From Pyricularia pennisetigena (taxonomy: Eukaryota > Ascomycota > Sordariomycetes > Magnaporthales > Pyriculariaceae): a stretch of 64,000 nucleotides of DNA. Under the pieces are notes generated by a model. The model was not told where the DNA came from, searched no databases, and was given only the letters and a program-made list of their open reading frames with translations. The stretch spans positions 5,171,445 through 5,235,444 of the forward strand of contig NC_043741.1 in assembly GCF_004337985.1 (NCBI RefSeq), written 5' to 3'. Position 1 is the stretch's first letter, and every line of letters starts with the position of its first letter. Made by a program: the position numbers and the translations under genes. Of this stretch, positions 45,300-57,859 are shown piece after piece.

Positions 45300-46140
45300 T
45301 TATAAATTAATAAAGGTTTGTAATTACGATTTGTGGAAACGGGCGTTAATAGTATAATTTGGGGTTATAAAAACAGCGGAATTTATTTCCAATTTTGAAC
45401 TTGGCTATATTTTACCGGAATACGAGCAATTAATCCTATTATTATTTATAAAAAACAATTTAATTAAGGAATTTTTAAAATCCATTGCATGGTATTCCAA
45501 CCCCGCAACGGTTTATAAAACCTTGGAAAATAGCTATTTTATTGCACCCGAAATAAATCGAAATTCACTATATCGGGAATTCCACGCCTTAAACTTTTCG
45601 AAATTTAAAAAAATAATACCTGAATTTAATAACCGTTTTAATTTATTGGTAATTAAATTAACGAATACCAGCATGCAAATTAACCCCGGTAACGTACGAA
45701 ATCAATATTTACGGGCCCTGGAAGGGATATTTCTTATTTGAACCGAACGCCAACGCAATACCTAACGGGTTTTGCAGCTAATAGGCCAAAATTCGGAAAA
45801 ATTGAATTTACAATACCTTATAGCGGACCTTATATCCGAAAATTCGATTTTAGGCTTTACAACGGCTAAAACCGCTAATTAAAAGTTGAAAGGCAAAAAA
45901 TTGGGTAAAAAAAAAGCTAAAAAAGGTTTTAACAAAGAAAATAATGGGTAGAAAAATACCTTTAAATTACGAAAAAAAAGTAAAAACTTTAATTCGGATT
46001 TTGCTTTTGCAAAAAATACTAAATCCTCCAATTCCAACGAATTAACCGCTGGAACGTCTATAATTTTTATGGATTTCGAATTATTTACGGGTTCGATTCC
46101 AGGTAACGCTAACGAAGGCGTAGCGTATAACGCCCTAAAA
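45300..46140 (+). pseudogene. Copia gag relic
   Basis: Plus-strand translation gives the Copia capsid pattern (GAG of the UBN2/DUF4219 kind): YDLWKRALIV, then ELGYILPEYEQL, KSIAWYSNPATVYKTLENS, EINRNSLYREFHAL and NPGNVRNQYLRALEGI. The frame from 45523 to 45741 is open; stops occur before and after it. A Lys-rich segment follows. Dead. Confidence 0.82.
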
Positions 46141-46289
46141 TAAAAGGTTAATTCCGCTATTAGCGGAATTATAAAATTACGTCCGGATTCGGATTCGGAA
46201 ACCGATACCGGTAAAACGTTAAAACCACAGGTTTTAACAATTAGTTTTAAGGTTAAAACGAAACCTGGACGCGGCGTAAAAGGGACCTT

Positions 46290-49200
46290 TAAATTATAAA
46301 GGCTAAATTACCCTATCCTGTACAATACAAATAGCACGCACTATATTTTTGTAAATAAACAATTTTTTACCGATTATGCCCCCGGTTTTACAGTCGAAAT
46401 TAATACAGGAAGTGGCCCTATTAAGCCTGTAAGTACCGGGGTTGTAAAAATACAGGTCCGTTACGGCCAAAAAGCTGACGAATTTAAAAAGGTTACGTTA
46501 AATAACGTTTTATATATCCCCTCGTTTGGAATAAATATCGTTAATAATTTTATATATTATAATATAAAGGGCGTATTATTAGAAAATACCCTATACGATA
46601 AAAATCGTAAAGCGTGGGGACGTTTAAATACCGCCAAACATTCGTTTTATTTAAAAGTTAAAAAGTGCCATATCCTTGTTCGAAATAATATTATTTCGAA
46701 TTACGCCTATATAATAGGTAAATATAGCACCGCTTTTAATATGGCCTTACAGGGGGTTACAAAAAGTTACGCAACCCCGTTCAAAGTAAAACTAAATAAT
46801 ATAAACCCCGAAAATTACGAAAATTATAAAATTTACACCGATTCGGAACCGGAAAAAATACGGTAACGGAAAAGCTAAATCCCAAACAAAATACGGAAAT
46901 AACTGTGTTTCACCTGTAACGCAGAAATTTAGCGGTAAGAACCCTGAAAATCCACGTGAAATTGGGCCCCGTAGGCCCGGTACACCGTTAGGTAACCCTT
47001 TTATATAATTTAATATAAAAGGGATTATTTCCGAAAAAAAAGGGTTTCCCACATAAAAAATCCGTTGTTAAAACCTTTTTTATTATCGGATTTAAAGCAG
47101 GCTTTTGTAAATTACCTCCCTTTAAACCTAAAACGGACTACGGACGGTTAATTAACCCTCAAAAAAACGGAATTACAGGTAATTCCAACGAAATCCAGGC
47201 TTAAAAAACCCTATTATAGTACAAGCGTTAAGGGTATATAAGGTTATTATTGCTAAAAAAAACCGCTAAAATTATAAAAAATTTACCTAATTTCGACAAA
47301 ATTAGGGCAATTACCTATATTGCTTATATTAAAGCTATTTTTATTAGGTGTACAAATAAAATCGCACTCTTTATACCTTTTAATATTTTCGATTTTATAA
47401 AGGGTAATACAGTGATTTTTAAACCTAATTTTTATAATAAAAAGCCCGTATTTTTGTTATTAATGGACCGAAAATCACGTTTTCGGTGGTTTATCCCATT
47501 CAAAAATAAAACCGGACCTACAGTTTTCATAGTTATTAAAGGCTTTTTTAAAGCTTTAAAAATTACGTACGGGCGTTACCCCTTAAATTTTCACTTTAAT
47601 GGGGGGTACGAGATTAATACAAATTTTAAAAATTGGTTTACAAATAAAAATGTTAATTTTAGCATTTCGAATCCTTATATCCACGGTTAAAACAAATTAA
47701 CGGAACGGTCCGTTAAGGTTATTTTGGATGGGTTTCGGTTTACCATTATAACGGCGGGCTTACCATTATATTTATAATATTATTTATTATTTACCGTAAT
47801 TAATTTAATTAACCGTATAACGGTAATTAATAGGGATTTAATATTTTACAAGGAATTTTATTCCGAATTCCAACTTGGATTACCGCACAAGCCCAATTTA
47901 GGGTATTTTCGGGTTATTGGTATTATATACGAGGCTATTATACCGCTGGGAAAACGCCAAAAATTTAATAGATTGGTTCCCCGCACCGAAACGGTGAAAT
48001 TTATAACCTATTTATCAAATTTTACAACGTTGGTTTACGCACCCGCTAAACGGGCCGTATATAAAACCTTTACCGTAAAAATTATAAAAGGTGTAACCGC
48101 TGCAAATTTGGTTATTCGAGGGGAAACGCTATATATTTTAAAGGGGGAAAATACACATTTATAAGGGCATTTTAATTTTGAATTTAAAAACGAAATTAAA
48201 AGCGGTCCAGCGGATAATTATCCGCTAAAAAACCCTGAAAATATAGGGTATTTACCACCGGTTATAAGGCAATTACCACCCGTTACAAGGTATTTCAACC
48301 CTAAAAATATAATGCCCGCCAGGCTTATGTAATTTACCGTTCGCCCCCCAAAACCTATATCGGTAGCGGTATTTAATTTAATACTTAAAACAACGGAAAT
48401 CCCGGTGTTTTTAACACCTAAAATACAAAATATGGAATCAAATTCGCAGTTCGAAAACCCAGATTTAATAAATATAAATTACGTGCATTATTTTCACTTT
48501 TAAACCGAAAACAAATAAAAAAAAACCCATTAAAAATGGTAAACCAAATAATTACCAATAGGTTTTAAATAGCCCTGAAAATATTAAATGGTTAATTGCT
48601 TCAACGTTTAAATTCGACCAAATCGTTATTGCAAAAACCTTCCGTTTTATCCCAAAAATTAAAATGCTTGCAGGCCGTAAATTCGTTTTTACCCGGCCGG
48701 TATTTGAATTAAAAAAGGATAAAAATAATAAACCTATAAAATACAAAACTAGGTTTGTTATCAAGGGTTTTTACAGGTCGAAAGTTTAAATTATATTAAA
48801 ATTTTTACTACCACTAATATACCGCCTACCTGGCGTATATTATTAGTTATAATTAATATATAAAATTGGGAAATAAAACAAATCGATTTTATCGATGCGT
48901 TTTTAAATAATAATTTTACCGACGTAAATATATATTTGAAAATTCCAAACGGTTTGAACGAATGGGCAAAAAAATTGTAATTTTACCACCGCTAAAACCT
49001 TAGTGGAAATGGGTTATAACCCAAAACAATTGCAGGTTATATAGGTGGAAAAAGCGTTTTATGGTTTGAAACAGGGTCCAAAAAAATGTAAAATAAATTT
49101 AAAACCCTATTTTTTAAAAAAGGTTTTAAACTATTAATTTCCAATCCCGTTGTTTTTCATAACGTTAAATCCAAACATTTTATCGTTATTCTTGTAAACG

Positions 49201-50190
49201 ATTACCTCCTAATAGGTCCCAAATTGCAATATATTCAGGATTTTAAAACCCATTTTAATAAGGTATACGCGTTGGAGAACAGGGGCCCTATAACCTATTT
49301 TTTAGGCGTTTGAATCATAAAACATAAATTTAAACGCCTATTTTGGTTCAATTAAAATTAATATATAAAGGAAGTATTAGCAACGCTCGGATTAATTAGT
49401 TGCCAACCTATATTTATTCCTTTATAGCCGGGTATGCTAAAATAAAATGGGGGTAAACCCGTAAATGCGCTGGAAGTTAAATTATTATAACGTATTATTG
49501 GCACTTTTATATATTTAATATTATTAACGCGTCCGGATATCGGTTTTGGGGTTTAATAGCTTTTACGTTTTTAAATAAAAACTACCATAATCCATTTAAG
49601 GCAGTTAAAAACTTATTACGTTATTTAACGGGTATTAAATCCTTATTTATTTGTTACGGAAATAAAGTATTTAAAACCGAATTGTTACCCAATTTATTAA
49701 TAAGGGGTTGTAAAAGCTTAAGGTTATTAGGTTTTAATAATAGCGATTTTACCGGGGCCAGGGAAAATTTAAAATCCATTTACGGATATTTGTATACCCT
49801 ATTGGGGGGTTTTATAACGTGGAAGTGCAAAAAAGTTATAATTATAGTTTCAAACATTCTAAAAACCGAAACCAATGCTTTAATGGAAGCTTTGAGTAAA
49901 GCACAGTAATTTAAAAACTTATTTATAAAGATTGGACTACCTATAAAAGGTTTTATTGCAATATTTGGAAATAATATAGGTTTTATAATTAACGCATATA
50001 ATTTTACGCACCATTAACGTATTAAATATACGTTATTAACCTTTCACTACGTACGGGAATTAATTATAAAAGGATTAATAACTTTTAAGTACCTGGAATC
50101 CAAACAAATACCCGTTAATGGTTTAATAAAACCCCTAACGTTTCCAATTTATAAGGTTTTTTTTAAAATTTATAAAATTTAAACCCCTAA
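46290..50190 (+). pseudogene. Copia pol relic (PR-IN-RT-RH)
   Basis: Ordered remnants on the plus strand. Protease/GAG-pre-integrase: THYIFVNKQFFTDYAPGF and VLYIPSFGINIVNNF. Integrase: FLLLMDRKSRFRWFIPFK and FHFNGGYEINTNFKNWF, with the Asp and Glu positions of the DDE core still readable. Reverse transcriptase: EKAFYGLKQGPKKC near 49048-49090, then VNDYLLIGP, where the second Asp of the usual YVDD is seen. RNase H: NSDFTGARENLKSIYGYLYT and ALMEALSKAQ near 49740-49905, then TLLTFHYVREL near 50035-50070. Each domain is broken by stops caused by RIP (for example CAA to TAA). Confidence 0.85.
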
Positions 50191-50494
50191 ACGCTTAATT
50201 TTTACCTATTAAATTTTAGGGTATTTAATTAATTTGTTAGTTAATTACCCGTTATATTTCCGTTGTTTGCAAACATTGGATTTTTATTAGCCTAATACCG
50301 GCCGTATTACCCGAATTTACCCTGTACAGGTTAATTAATAAATATTTAATACCGACTTTATACCAGAAATTGAATTAAAATCGAAAAAGTCCGTATTCTG
50401 GGCGATTGACGTATTCGAAATATTTTATATAAAATATTTAATAATGGATTATTACCAACGAATAACCAAATTAATGATTTAGTTTAATAATTAA

Positions 50495-50660
50495 TTCCGT
50501 GGGTTAATATCATGCAAATTAGGGGTTCAAATCCGGGGGTTATTACAATTTTGGGGGTTTTTTCCAATTCGGGGGTTCGTCTATTTCGGGGGCTATAGGT
50601 CGGTAAAAAGGGTTTAATTATCCAGGCGGTTAATATCGGGAGTTCGAATCGGGTTGGGAT
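50495..50660 (+). other. tRNA-like motifs in the Copia 3' non-coding region (second copy)
   Basis: Same arrangement as at 42974-43140: GGGGTTCAAATCCGGG at 50522-50537 and GGAGTTCGAATCGGGTTGGG at 50639-50658, both resembling Pol III B boxes, the latter preceded by gggtttaattatcc, an A-box-like word. Their presence in both copies shows they belong to the element, between RNase H and the 3' LTR. Confidence 0.4.
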
Positions 50661-50731
50661 ATAAAAGGGATTTTTTTTAGGGTTTAATTCTTTTTTATAT
50701 ATTTGTTTTTTCCGATTTTATATAAATAATA

Positions 50732-50744
50732 GCAAAAAAAAGGG
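50732..50744 (+). other. polypurine tract
   Basis: gcaaaaaaaaggg lies directly against the TGTTAA start of the 3' LTR, the place where plus-strand DNA synthesis is primed. The minus-oriented fragment has the matching tract. Confidence 0.75.
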
Positions 50745-51298
50745 TGTTAATTATATACAATATTTAGCGTGTAATAGGTCCACTTTTATTTATATATTAA
50801 CTATAATAAATAATGCCGAAATGGGGCTGTTAAAATTATTAAATGTTTTATTATATTTTGTATATTGTAGGAATTGCGATTTACAATTAACGAATGGGGT
50901 TTCACCCTATACCGGGTTTAATACCCACCCTGCATTTACGAGTTAGCTACCCTATACCGGGTTGAAACTTTTACTAAATTGACAAATTAGTGCGAGTTTA
51001 AAAATGGTTTGTATGGAAATAAGGGTATTTTTTCAATAACGTATATAAAATAATTTTTCGGAAAATCGTGTGCGGCACCGGAACGTTTTTTGGCGTGCGG
51101 ACCCCCATTTCAATATCGGAGAGTATGTAAAGGAGATAAAGCAAAATTTCCACCACCAATAAATTAAATTTATTAATTTGAAAATTAGTAAATTTAGTGC
51201 ATATAAACCCTGTAATTACAGGTTTTTACAACGCAATTAGCACTACGCCGCACCTAAGCTAATACTTAACCCCCTATTAACAGCCCATATAATTAATA
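50745..51298 (+). repeat. 3' LTR of the Copia element
   Basis: 554 bp, starts TGTTAATTATATACAAT and ends near AATTAATA at 51298, where the gag of the oppositely oriented fragment begins at once. Differences from the 5' LTR are mostly transitions. Confidence 0.82.
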
Positions 51299-52835
51299 TG
51301 TGGTTTTAGCGTTTTACCGGTACTAGTTTCCGAATCCGAATTCGAACGTAATTTTATAATTCCGTTAATACCGGAATTAACTTTTTATTCCAGGGCGTTA
51401 TACGTTGCGTTTTCGTTAACGTTACCTGGAATCGAACCCGTAAATAATTCGAGATTTATAAAAATTATAAACATTCCAACGGTTAATTCGCTGGGATTGG
51501 AGGATTTAATATTTTTTACAAAAACAAAATCCGACTTTAAATTTTTACTTTTTTTTCCGTAATTTAAAACTGGTTTCCTACCCATTATTTTCCCTTTTAG
51601 CGCCCTTATTGGCGTTTTTTTACCCGTCTTTTGCGTTTGAACCTCTAATTAGCAGTTTTAACCGTTGTAAAGCCTAAAATCGAATTTTCGGATATAAAGT
51701 CCGCCATAAAATATTGCAAATTTAATTTTTCCGAATTTTGGCCTATTGTTTGCAAAACCCGTTAGGTATTGCGTTGGCGTTCGGTCCAAATAGGCAATAT
51801 CCCTTCCAGGGCCCGTAAATATTAGTTTCGTCCGTTTACGGGGTTAATTTGCACGTTGGTATTCGCTAATATAATTACCAATAAATTAAAATAACTGTTA
51901 AATTTAAATATTAATCCTTCAAATTCCGAAATATTTTAAACGTAAAATTCCCGATATAATGAATTTCGATTAATTTCGGGTGTAACGGAAAAGTTGTTTT
52001 CCAGGGTTTTATAAACCGTTACGGGGTTGGAATACCATGCGATGGATTTTTGAAATTTTTTGGTTAAATTGTTTTTTATAAATAATTTCAGGATTAATTC
52101 CTCGTATTCCGGTAAAATATAACCAATTTTACGGTCGGAAATCATTTTCGCTGCTTTTATAGCTTTAAATTGTATTATTAACGTCTATTTCCACAAATTG
52201 TAATTGCTAACCCCTATTAATTTACAATTTTCGGGGAAGTAAAATACCCGTTTCGATAGTTTTTTATTTATCCCGTCACCTAAAATCAAATTACCGGGTG
52301 GATTAAGGGGTGCGGAAACAGGTTTGTTTTCCGAATTACCATTAAAATTAGTGGAATTACCGCTTTTTAGGGTTAATAGGGCAGTTAATTGTTAAATTGT
52401 CCTTTAAAATTAATTTATTTACGTAATTAACGCTTTTAATTGCAGGTTTTGGGCCTGTAATTTAACGGTTAAAATTTCGTTTAAACTGGTTTTAGGCCGT
52501 TTATTTGTTAAAATTGGGCCTAAAAGGCCCGGTATAGCGTTATTTTCTAATATAAGGTAACTTAAATTATATTTGCAATTCGTTAATTTATAGTTATAAT
52601 TAACTAACTTAATCGTTTAAAGGTATATAAATACCCTATTAAATTTCGGATTTGCTATACCGTTTAACTTCTAGCGGGTATAGGTTTGTAATTGCCAATT
52701 ACAGGGTTTATTGCTATTTTTAATGGTTAAAATCCATTAAAATACAGGGTCGGAATCCCTGAAATCCGCAATTAATGGGTGCCCTGGTATTTGTACCAAT
52801 CCAAGTGCAAATAACGAATTCAATTTTTTAAATGG

Positions 52836-52921
52836 GTGCAGGGTAAATTGCAAGGTATCGTGCAGGGTAAATTGCATGGTATCGTGCAGGGTAAACTGCA
52901 TGGTATCGTGCAGGGTAAATT
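52836..52921. repeat. 24-bp minisatellite in the Copia leader
   Basis: 3.6 copies of gtgcagggtaaattgcatggtatc at 52836, 52860, 52884 and 52908 (partial). Units differ by one or two bases. The equivalent part of the complete element (about 44665-44705) holds only shortened traces. Confidence 0.9.
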
Positions 52922-53376
52922 AATTATTAACCTAATTCCGCTAATAGGTTTATAGGTTGTTATAAACCCTATTAAACGCACTAGGATTTAATGGGCTATT
53001 AACGAACAAATATAGGGGTTTTTGGCCTTAATTCGCTAGCGTAAACCCTATTAAAAATTTGAACCAATTACAATAGCGTGCACGATTTATAAAAACCACA
53101 CCAAAAATTTTGGATTTGCAATGCAAGCGATCGCTGCAATATTTAAGAAAACCTAAATCGAACGCTAATTTTTAACGATCCCTATTGTAAATACAGGGGG
53201 GTAAATGTTAAATTAGCGCTTAAAACCAACAATCTCGCACAAAAACAGCAATATTTTCATTAATATACGTGTTATAAAAATGCGACGATAACTAAAATAA
53301 AACCTAAATTTCAGGTTTTCCATCGATGCAAAATGCATTTTAGTGCACAAACTAAAACTTTTCCGGGTTTATAATT

Positions 53377-53943
53377 TGTTAACAATATATATTGCTAACA
53401 GGGGTCTAGGTATTAGTTTAAATGCGGTATAATGCTAATTACGTTGTAAAAACTTGTAATTACAGGGTTTAAATATATAAGATTTATTAAAATAATTCAC
53501 TAATTTTGGGATTAATAAATTTAATTTGTTAATAAGGGAAACTTTGTTTTATTTTTTTTATATATTTTCCCACATCGAAATGGGGGTCCGCACCCCGTAA
53601 AAATTTCCGGTGCCGTATACGAGTTTCCGAAAAATTATTTTGTATACGTTATTGAAAAAATACCCTTATTTCCATTCAAACCATTTTCAAGTCCGCACTA
53701 ATTTGCTAATTTAGTGAAAATTTTAACCCGGTATAGGGTAATTAATTCGTAAATACAGGGTGGGTATTAAACCCGGTATAAGGTAAAACCCCATTCGCTA
53801 ACTTTTAATCGCAATTCCTGCAACACACAAAATATAATAGAAAATCCGACAGCCCCAACAGCCCCATTTCGGCATTATTTATTATAATTTATATATAAAT
53901 ATAAATGGACCTACTACATATTTAATAACGCATTTAATTAACA
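53377..53943 (-). repeat. 5' LTR of the truncated Copia fragment
   Basis: 567 bp. On the minus strand it starts TGTTAATTAAATGCG at 53943 and ends ATATTGTTAACA at 53377, the best-preserved termini of the four LTRs. Confidence 0.85.
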
Positions 53944-56000
53944 GTACTTTATCGCGTTTTAAACGCCGTTAAATACCGTTATTTTAGTTTTATTAACAAT
54001 TTGTTAAAAATTCGAATAATATCGATTTTGGTTATTTTCCGGGCTTTTTTATATTTGTTTAACGTCCCGGCCACGTCGGGGGCAAATATTTGTCGTTTTT
54101 TAATAAATTTATATATTTATCGGTAATTTATATAAAAACCTTGTTTTTTCGATTACGGTTTCCTCCATTATCCGTTTTATAAAATCAATTTTTAGGAAAT
54201 CGTCGATGGTTTTTTTTCCAATTCCATTATCGCGAAAAAGGTCGAATAACGGGTTAATTTTGTTTCCAAAAGTTTTTCGAATTTCAAAACCACGTCGAAA
54301 CCGGGTCGGTTAAGCGGGAAAATCGTCGACGTTTTTTTGGAAAAAAAACCTTCAAAATAGGCCAATATTTAAAGTAATTTAGTTTATATTTGCGCGATAT
54401 ATTTTGGCTTTTTACTTGCAGGGAATGGAATAGGATATCCATCGTAAATTTTATTTTATTGCAAGGTTAATACCGTAGTTAAATTGGTTATAAGCGTATT
54501 ATTTATTAATATTAACGGTATAAATTCCGTGGGTAACGGGGTCCGTTTCCATCGATTTTAGCGAAAATCGTTAAAAAGGCCACAAATATTAATTGGCAAG
54601 TTTTTATTGGAAACGGTTTTTAAAATAATCGGGAAAACGTTAATTTTTGCGATTTAAATTTAATTTCCGTGTTTTCGTTTAAAATTTTAAAATATTTTGC
54701 GGGCCTGGATGCGACGGTTTTTTTATTTTATTTTACGGTCCCGGCGGATTGCGTTAATTTGGGTTTCGAAATCCAAAAGCGGATTTAAACGTTATATAAC
54801 GATTACAGGTAAATATTAAATTATAACGGGCAAATCGTTAGGCTATACGAAATTGCGGGTAATTGGGACTAGATTTATTCGATATTTAATCCACCATTTT
54901 TTTCCGATAAATATATTATATACCGTTTCGAAAAAAATGAAATTTTATTTTGGGAATTATTGTCCGTCGATTTGTAAATTAAACCGAAAATATTCGGTGG
55001 TTTTTACGGTAATTTTCCGGTTAAAATTTCCAAAATCCAAAGGTTTAAAAAACTTTTTAATAAGTAATTTTAAACGTTGGACGACCTTTTTCGCGAAATA
55101 TAATCGGATGGATAAATATATATTTATTCCGGTATTATAAAAAATTTAGACGTTAAAATTACGATTTTTATTTTGCAATTAATTAAAAGTAAAACAAATA
55201 TTTAATTTGGGTGATTTATCGATTTTAGCTATTTAAAATTTGCAAATTACCGAAGAAATTTCCGGCAATTTTAGCAATTTTCCGAATTAAACGAGGAAAT
55301 CGACGACGAATTGTGAATCGAATTGTTAAATTACGAATACGAATTTTTATAGTCCAAAACCTGTAATATATTGGCGATAATTTTGCGATCGGGGCAATAA
55401 CGGGATTAATAACCGGCCTTTTAATATAAAAAATAAAATCCTGCATCTATAAAAACGCTCCTTTTTTTGTCGGAAAAAACGACTATTTTTTTAACGGGTT
55501 TGGGAAACGTGGTTTTAATTTTTTTCCTATATTTTTAATCGCGGGAACGGCGTCGACGAGGTTCGGGCGATTAACGCCCCTTTTTAATTTATTACCTTTT
55601 AAAGCTTTTTTCGTTATCGCGTTAATTAATTAATATAACGTTGGCGATTTTGTTTACGAAAAATTTGTATAATATATCCGGATTTTTAACGTCGTCGAAA
55701 AACTGGGTATTTAATTTTACCGGAATATATTCGTATAATAGGGTTTTACGCTTTAATTTGAAAATATCAGCGCGGTCCGCCAAAATGTTAATTTTACTAA
55801 TAAAAATATGGATATCCATAATTTTATTTGCTGGGTTAAATATTATTTCCGCCAATTTTCGGCGTATTTTAGTGTTTTGGTTATTATTGTAATATACCGT
55901 AGTTGAGGTTACGATTATTTTGGTAATACCGTTAAAAAGGTTTTTTTTAAAGCGTAACGGTTCCGCAATAAATCGTTAAACGGTTTTTTTATTAACAAAA
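53944..56000 (-). mobile_element. Ty3/Gypsy relic truncated inside reverse transcriptase
   Basis: Minus-strand order gag, protease, RT. Gag: 55622-55855 is open and reads ADRADIFKLKRKTLLYEY and DVKNPDILYKFF; a CCHC-knuckle remnant (SRYCPDRK in the shifted frame) lies near 55395-55450. Protease: about 54820-55140, with QRLKLLIKKFFKPLDFG and FIGKKWWIKYRINLVP. Reverse transcriptase: VFYVNYR, then ITKIDIIRIFNKLLIKLK and YLTAFKTR near 53950-54110, the start of the Gypsy RT core. It ends one or two codons later at 53944, against the Copia LTR. No RNase H, integrase or LTR was found, and the rest is not at the other side of the Copia block. Confidence 0.78.
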
Positions 56001-57859
56001 AAAAGGTTATTATACGGTTACGTTCGGTTATATAAATGTTTTAATTTGTTTCCATTATATCGGCGATTTAAATAATTTATATATCGAAAATATTGCTTTT
56101 ATTCTTAAAAAATCCAGGGTTAACGCCGGTTTTACGGGTATTCCTATCATACCCGCGGTTAATATTCGTTTAACCGAATCCGTAAAATTTAAAAATATTA
56201 TAAACGGTAAATTTAACAAATTTAAAATCGGTCCCGCCGAAAACGTTGTTAAAAAGTGTAATTTTACGGGCTCCGTTACTGGTGGAATTAATTTAAATAA
56301 CCAATTAGTTTTTAAATAAAATAATAATAATTAAAAAAATTTGCAATTGCGATTGAATAATAATAATTTAACCGGTAATATTTTTATTTTAATTTACCAT
56401 TTCGTTTTTTATTTGGGCGGTAAGTAAAAGCGTTTTATTTGGAAATTTCGGAATTTCGTTCCTACCGTTTGGCGTTTTGGTAAAAAAATGGTGGTAAAAG
56501 TTTCGCGTTTTTCCTGGGTATTTGGAAATTAATTCGTATTCGTATAATCCGTTAATTTCGATGCTATCGATTGGTTAATTTTGCTTTATATCGTATTAGG
56601 GTTTAACGGGTTTTTGAAGATTTATATTAACGTTGGTAAAAACGGGTTTTACTAATTTTAAATTTATTAAAGCAATTATAATTTTTCCGTTTTAATCCGA
56701 ATTTTCGGTGTTAGGAATAATAATATTTAAAACCAAATTATTTGGTTTTGCTAAATTTGCGTTTATTACGCGTTGGGATTAACGAATCGGTGGACCGTAA
56801 TTTTTACGCGGCGATATTAATTTCGCGGATGGTGGTTTTTATAACCTAATTTACCGTCGTATATAACCGACGTAATAAACGATTAAATAAAGGGATTAAA
56901 CGATATATTTTAATTATTTTACCAACAAATTATAGTAAATATAAAATTATATTACGGCCAAGTATATATTGGAAAACCTTAATATATTAGGCGTTATCGA
57001 CGAAAATTTTAAATTAAAAAAAAAAAGAAATTACAATTGACGGCGCGTTGGAAAAACGCGTTTTAAGTCCGGGGTAAGTGGACCTTTTATCCGATCCCTG
57101 GTTCGGCGTGGAACCGAATCGTAATTTTAAAGGTAAATCTGGGGCTTAATCCTTACAGTTTTTACTTTTTTTGCCGTTTTCTAACTTTTGCTTTTATTTG
57201 GTATTTACCTAATTTTTCCTTATTTAAATATTCGTTTATTTGGTTATTTGTTTGGTTTTTATATTTCCTTATTTTTATACTTTACTTTATTTTCCTTCCA
57301 CCGTTAAATAAAACAATATAATAAATAATTTAAAAATTAAATAAACGCGAATTAAAACCCTAATTAAAAAAATTAAAAATCTACTCCACTCGCACTATTA
57401 CGATTAATTTTTCGAAAAATGTTCAATTAAAACCAAAAATTAATATTTATCGCTTGCTATAAAACCAAATCTGGTAATTTTAGGGTTTATCCCTAAAACC
57501 CAAAACTCCACAATTGATCCATTTCGTGGTTCAATTACGGTTTTGCAATGTATTTGTAGGTCTATCCAAAAAACATTTTGGTTTAGGTTTAAGGACAATT
57601 TGTCGATTTTCGCCGTTTATGGCGGTATTTTTGGCCTTTTTTCGACCGACACTCCTTTGTTATTCCACAATTACGCAAAATATTAAAAAAAGAATATCGT
57701 TGAAAATAGCGTTGAATATTGCTATTAGCAGCGATTTGATTTATTTTTTTATTTTTTATAATGGCCGAATTCGATACCACCTGCCTTTAATCCGTTTAAA
57801 GCGGTACTGTTTTTTCGTTTTTTTTTTCAATTTTCGATTTTTTTTAATATGATTTTTAA
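56001..57859. other. unassigned RIP-mutated sequence upstream of the Gypsy gag
   Basis: Likely includes the Gypsy N-terminal gag, leader and perhaps an LTR (minus strand). A GC-richer spot near 57075-57120 (gacccctggttcggcgtgg-like) survives. No second LTR is present to fix the boundary. An open frame at 57514-57852 has no family resemblance. Confidence 0.4.

Larger units (their letters stand above)
43644..51298 (+). mobile_element. complete but RIP-inactivated Ty1/Copia retrotransposon
   Basis: 7655 bp with LTRs at 43644-44203 and 50745-51298, leader, gag (about 45300-46140), protease (about 46290-46760), integrase (about 47250-48165), RT (about 48700-49440), RNase H (about 49680-50190) and a polypurine tract at 50732-50744. 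Integrase before RT defines Ty1/Copia. All domains carry stops. The five bases beside each end (gttag and tgtgg) do not match, so no target duplication is visible. Both flanks are oppositely oriented pieces of the same family. Confidence 0.88.
51299..53943 (-). mobile_element. 5' fragment of a Ty1/Copia element (minus orientation)
   Basis: On the minus strand: LTR (53943-53377), leader with a 24-bp minisatellite, then gag. Open gag pieces at 51936-52145 (GYILPEYEELILKLFIKNNL, EINRNSLYREF) and 51385-51585 (ELFTGSIPGNVNENATYNAL) match the plus element closely. It stops at 51299, equivalent to about 46231 of the complete copy, so protease, integrase and RT are missing. Together with 42325-43643 it accounts for the two ends, but not the middle, of an element of this family. 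Confidence 0.82.

Noticed and set aside
52836..52921. CRISPR-like array
   Set aside because: Units are directly contiguous without spacers, in a eukaryotic retrotransposon leader; it is a minisatellite.
57514..57852. 112-codon open frame in the AT-rich block
   Set aside because: Phe/Ile/Arg-rich composition typical of AT-rich chance frames; no family match on either strand.
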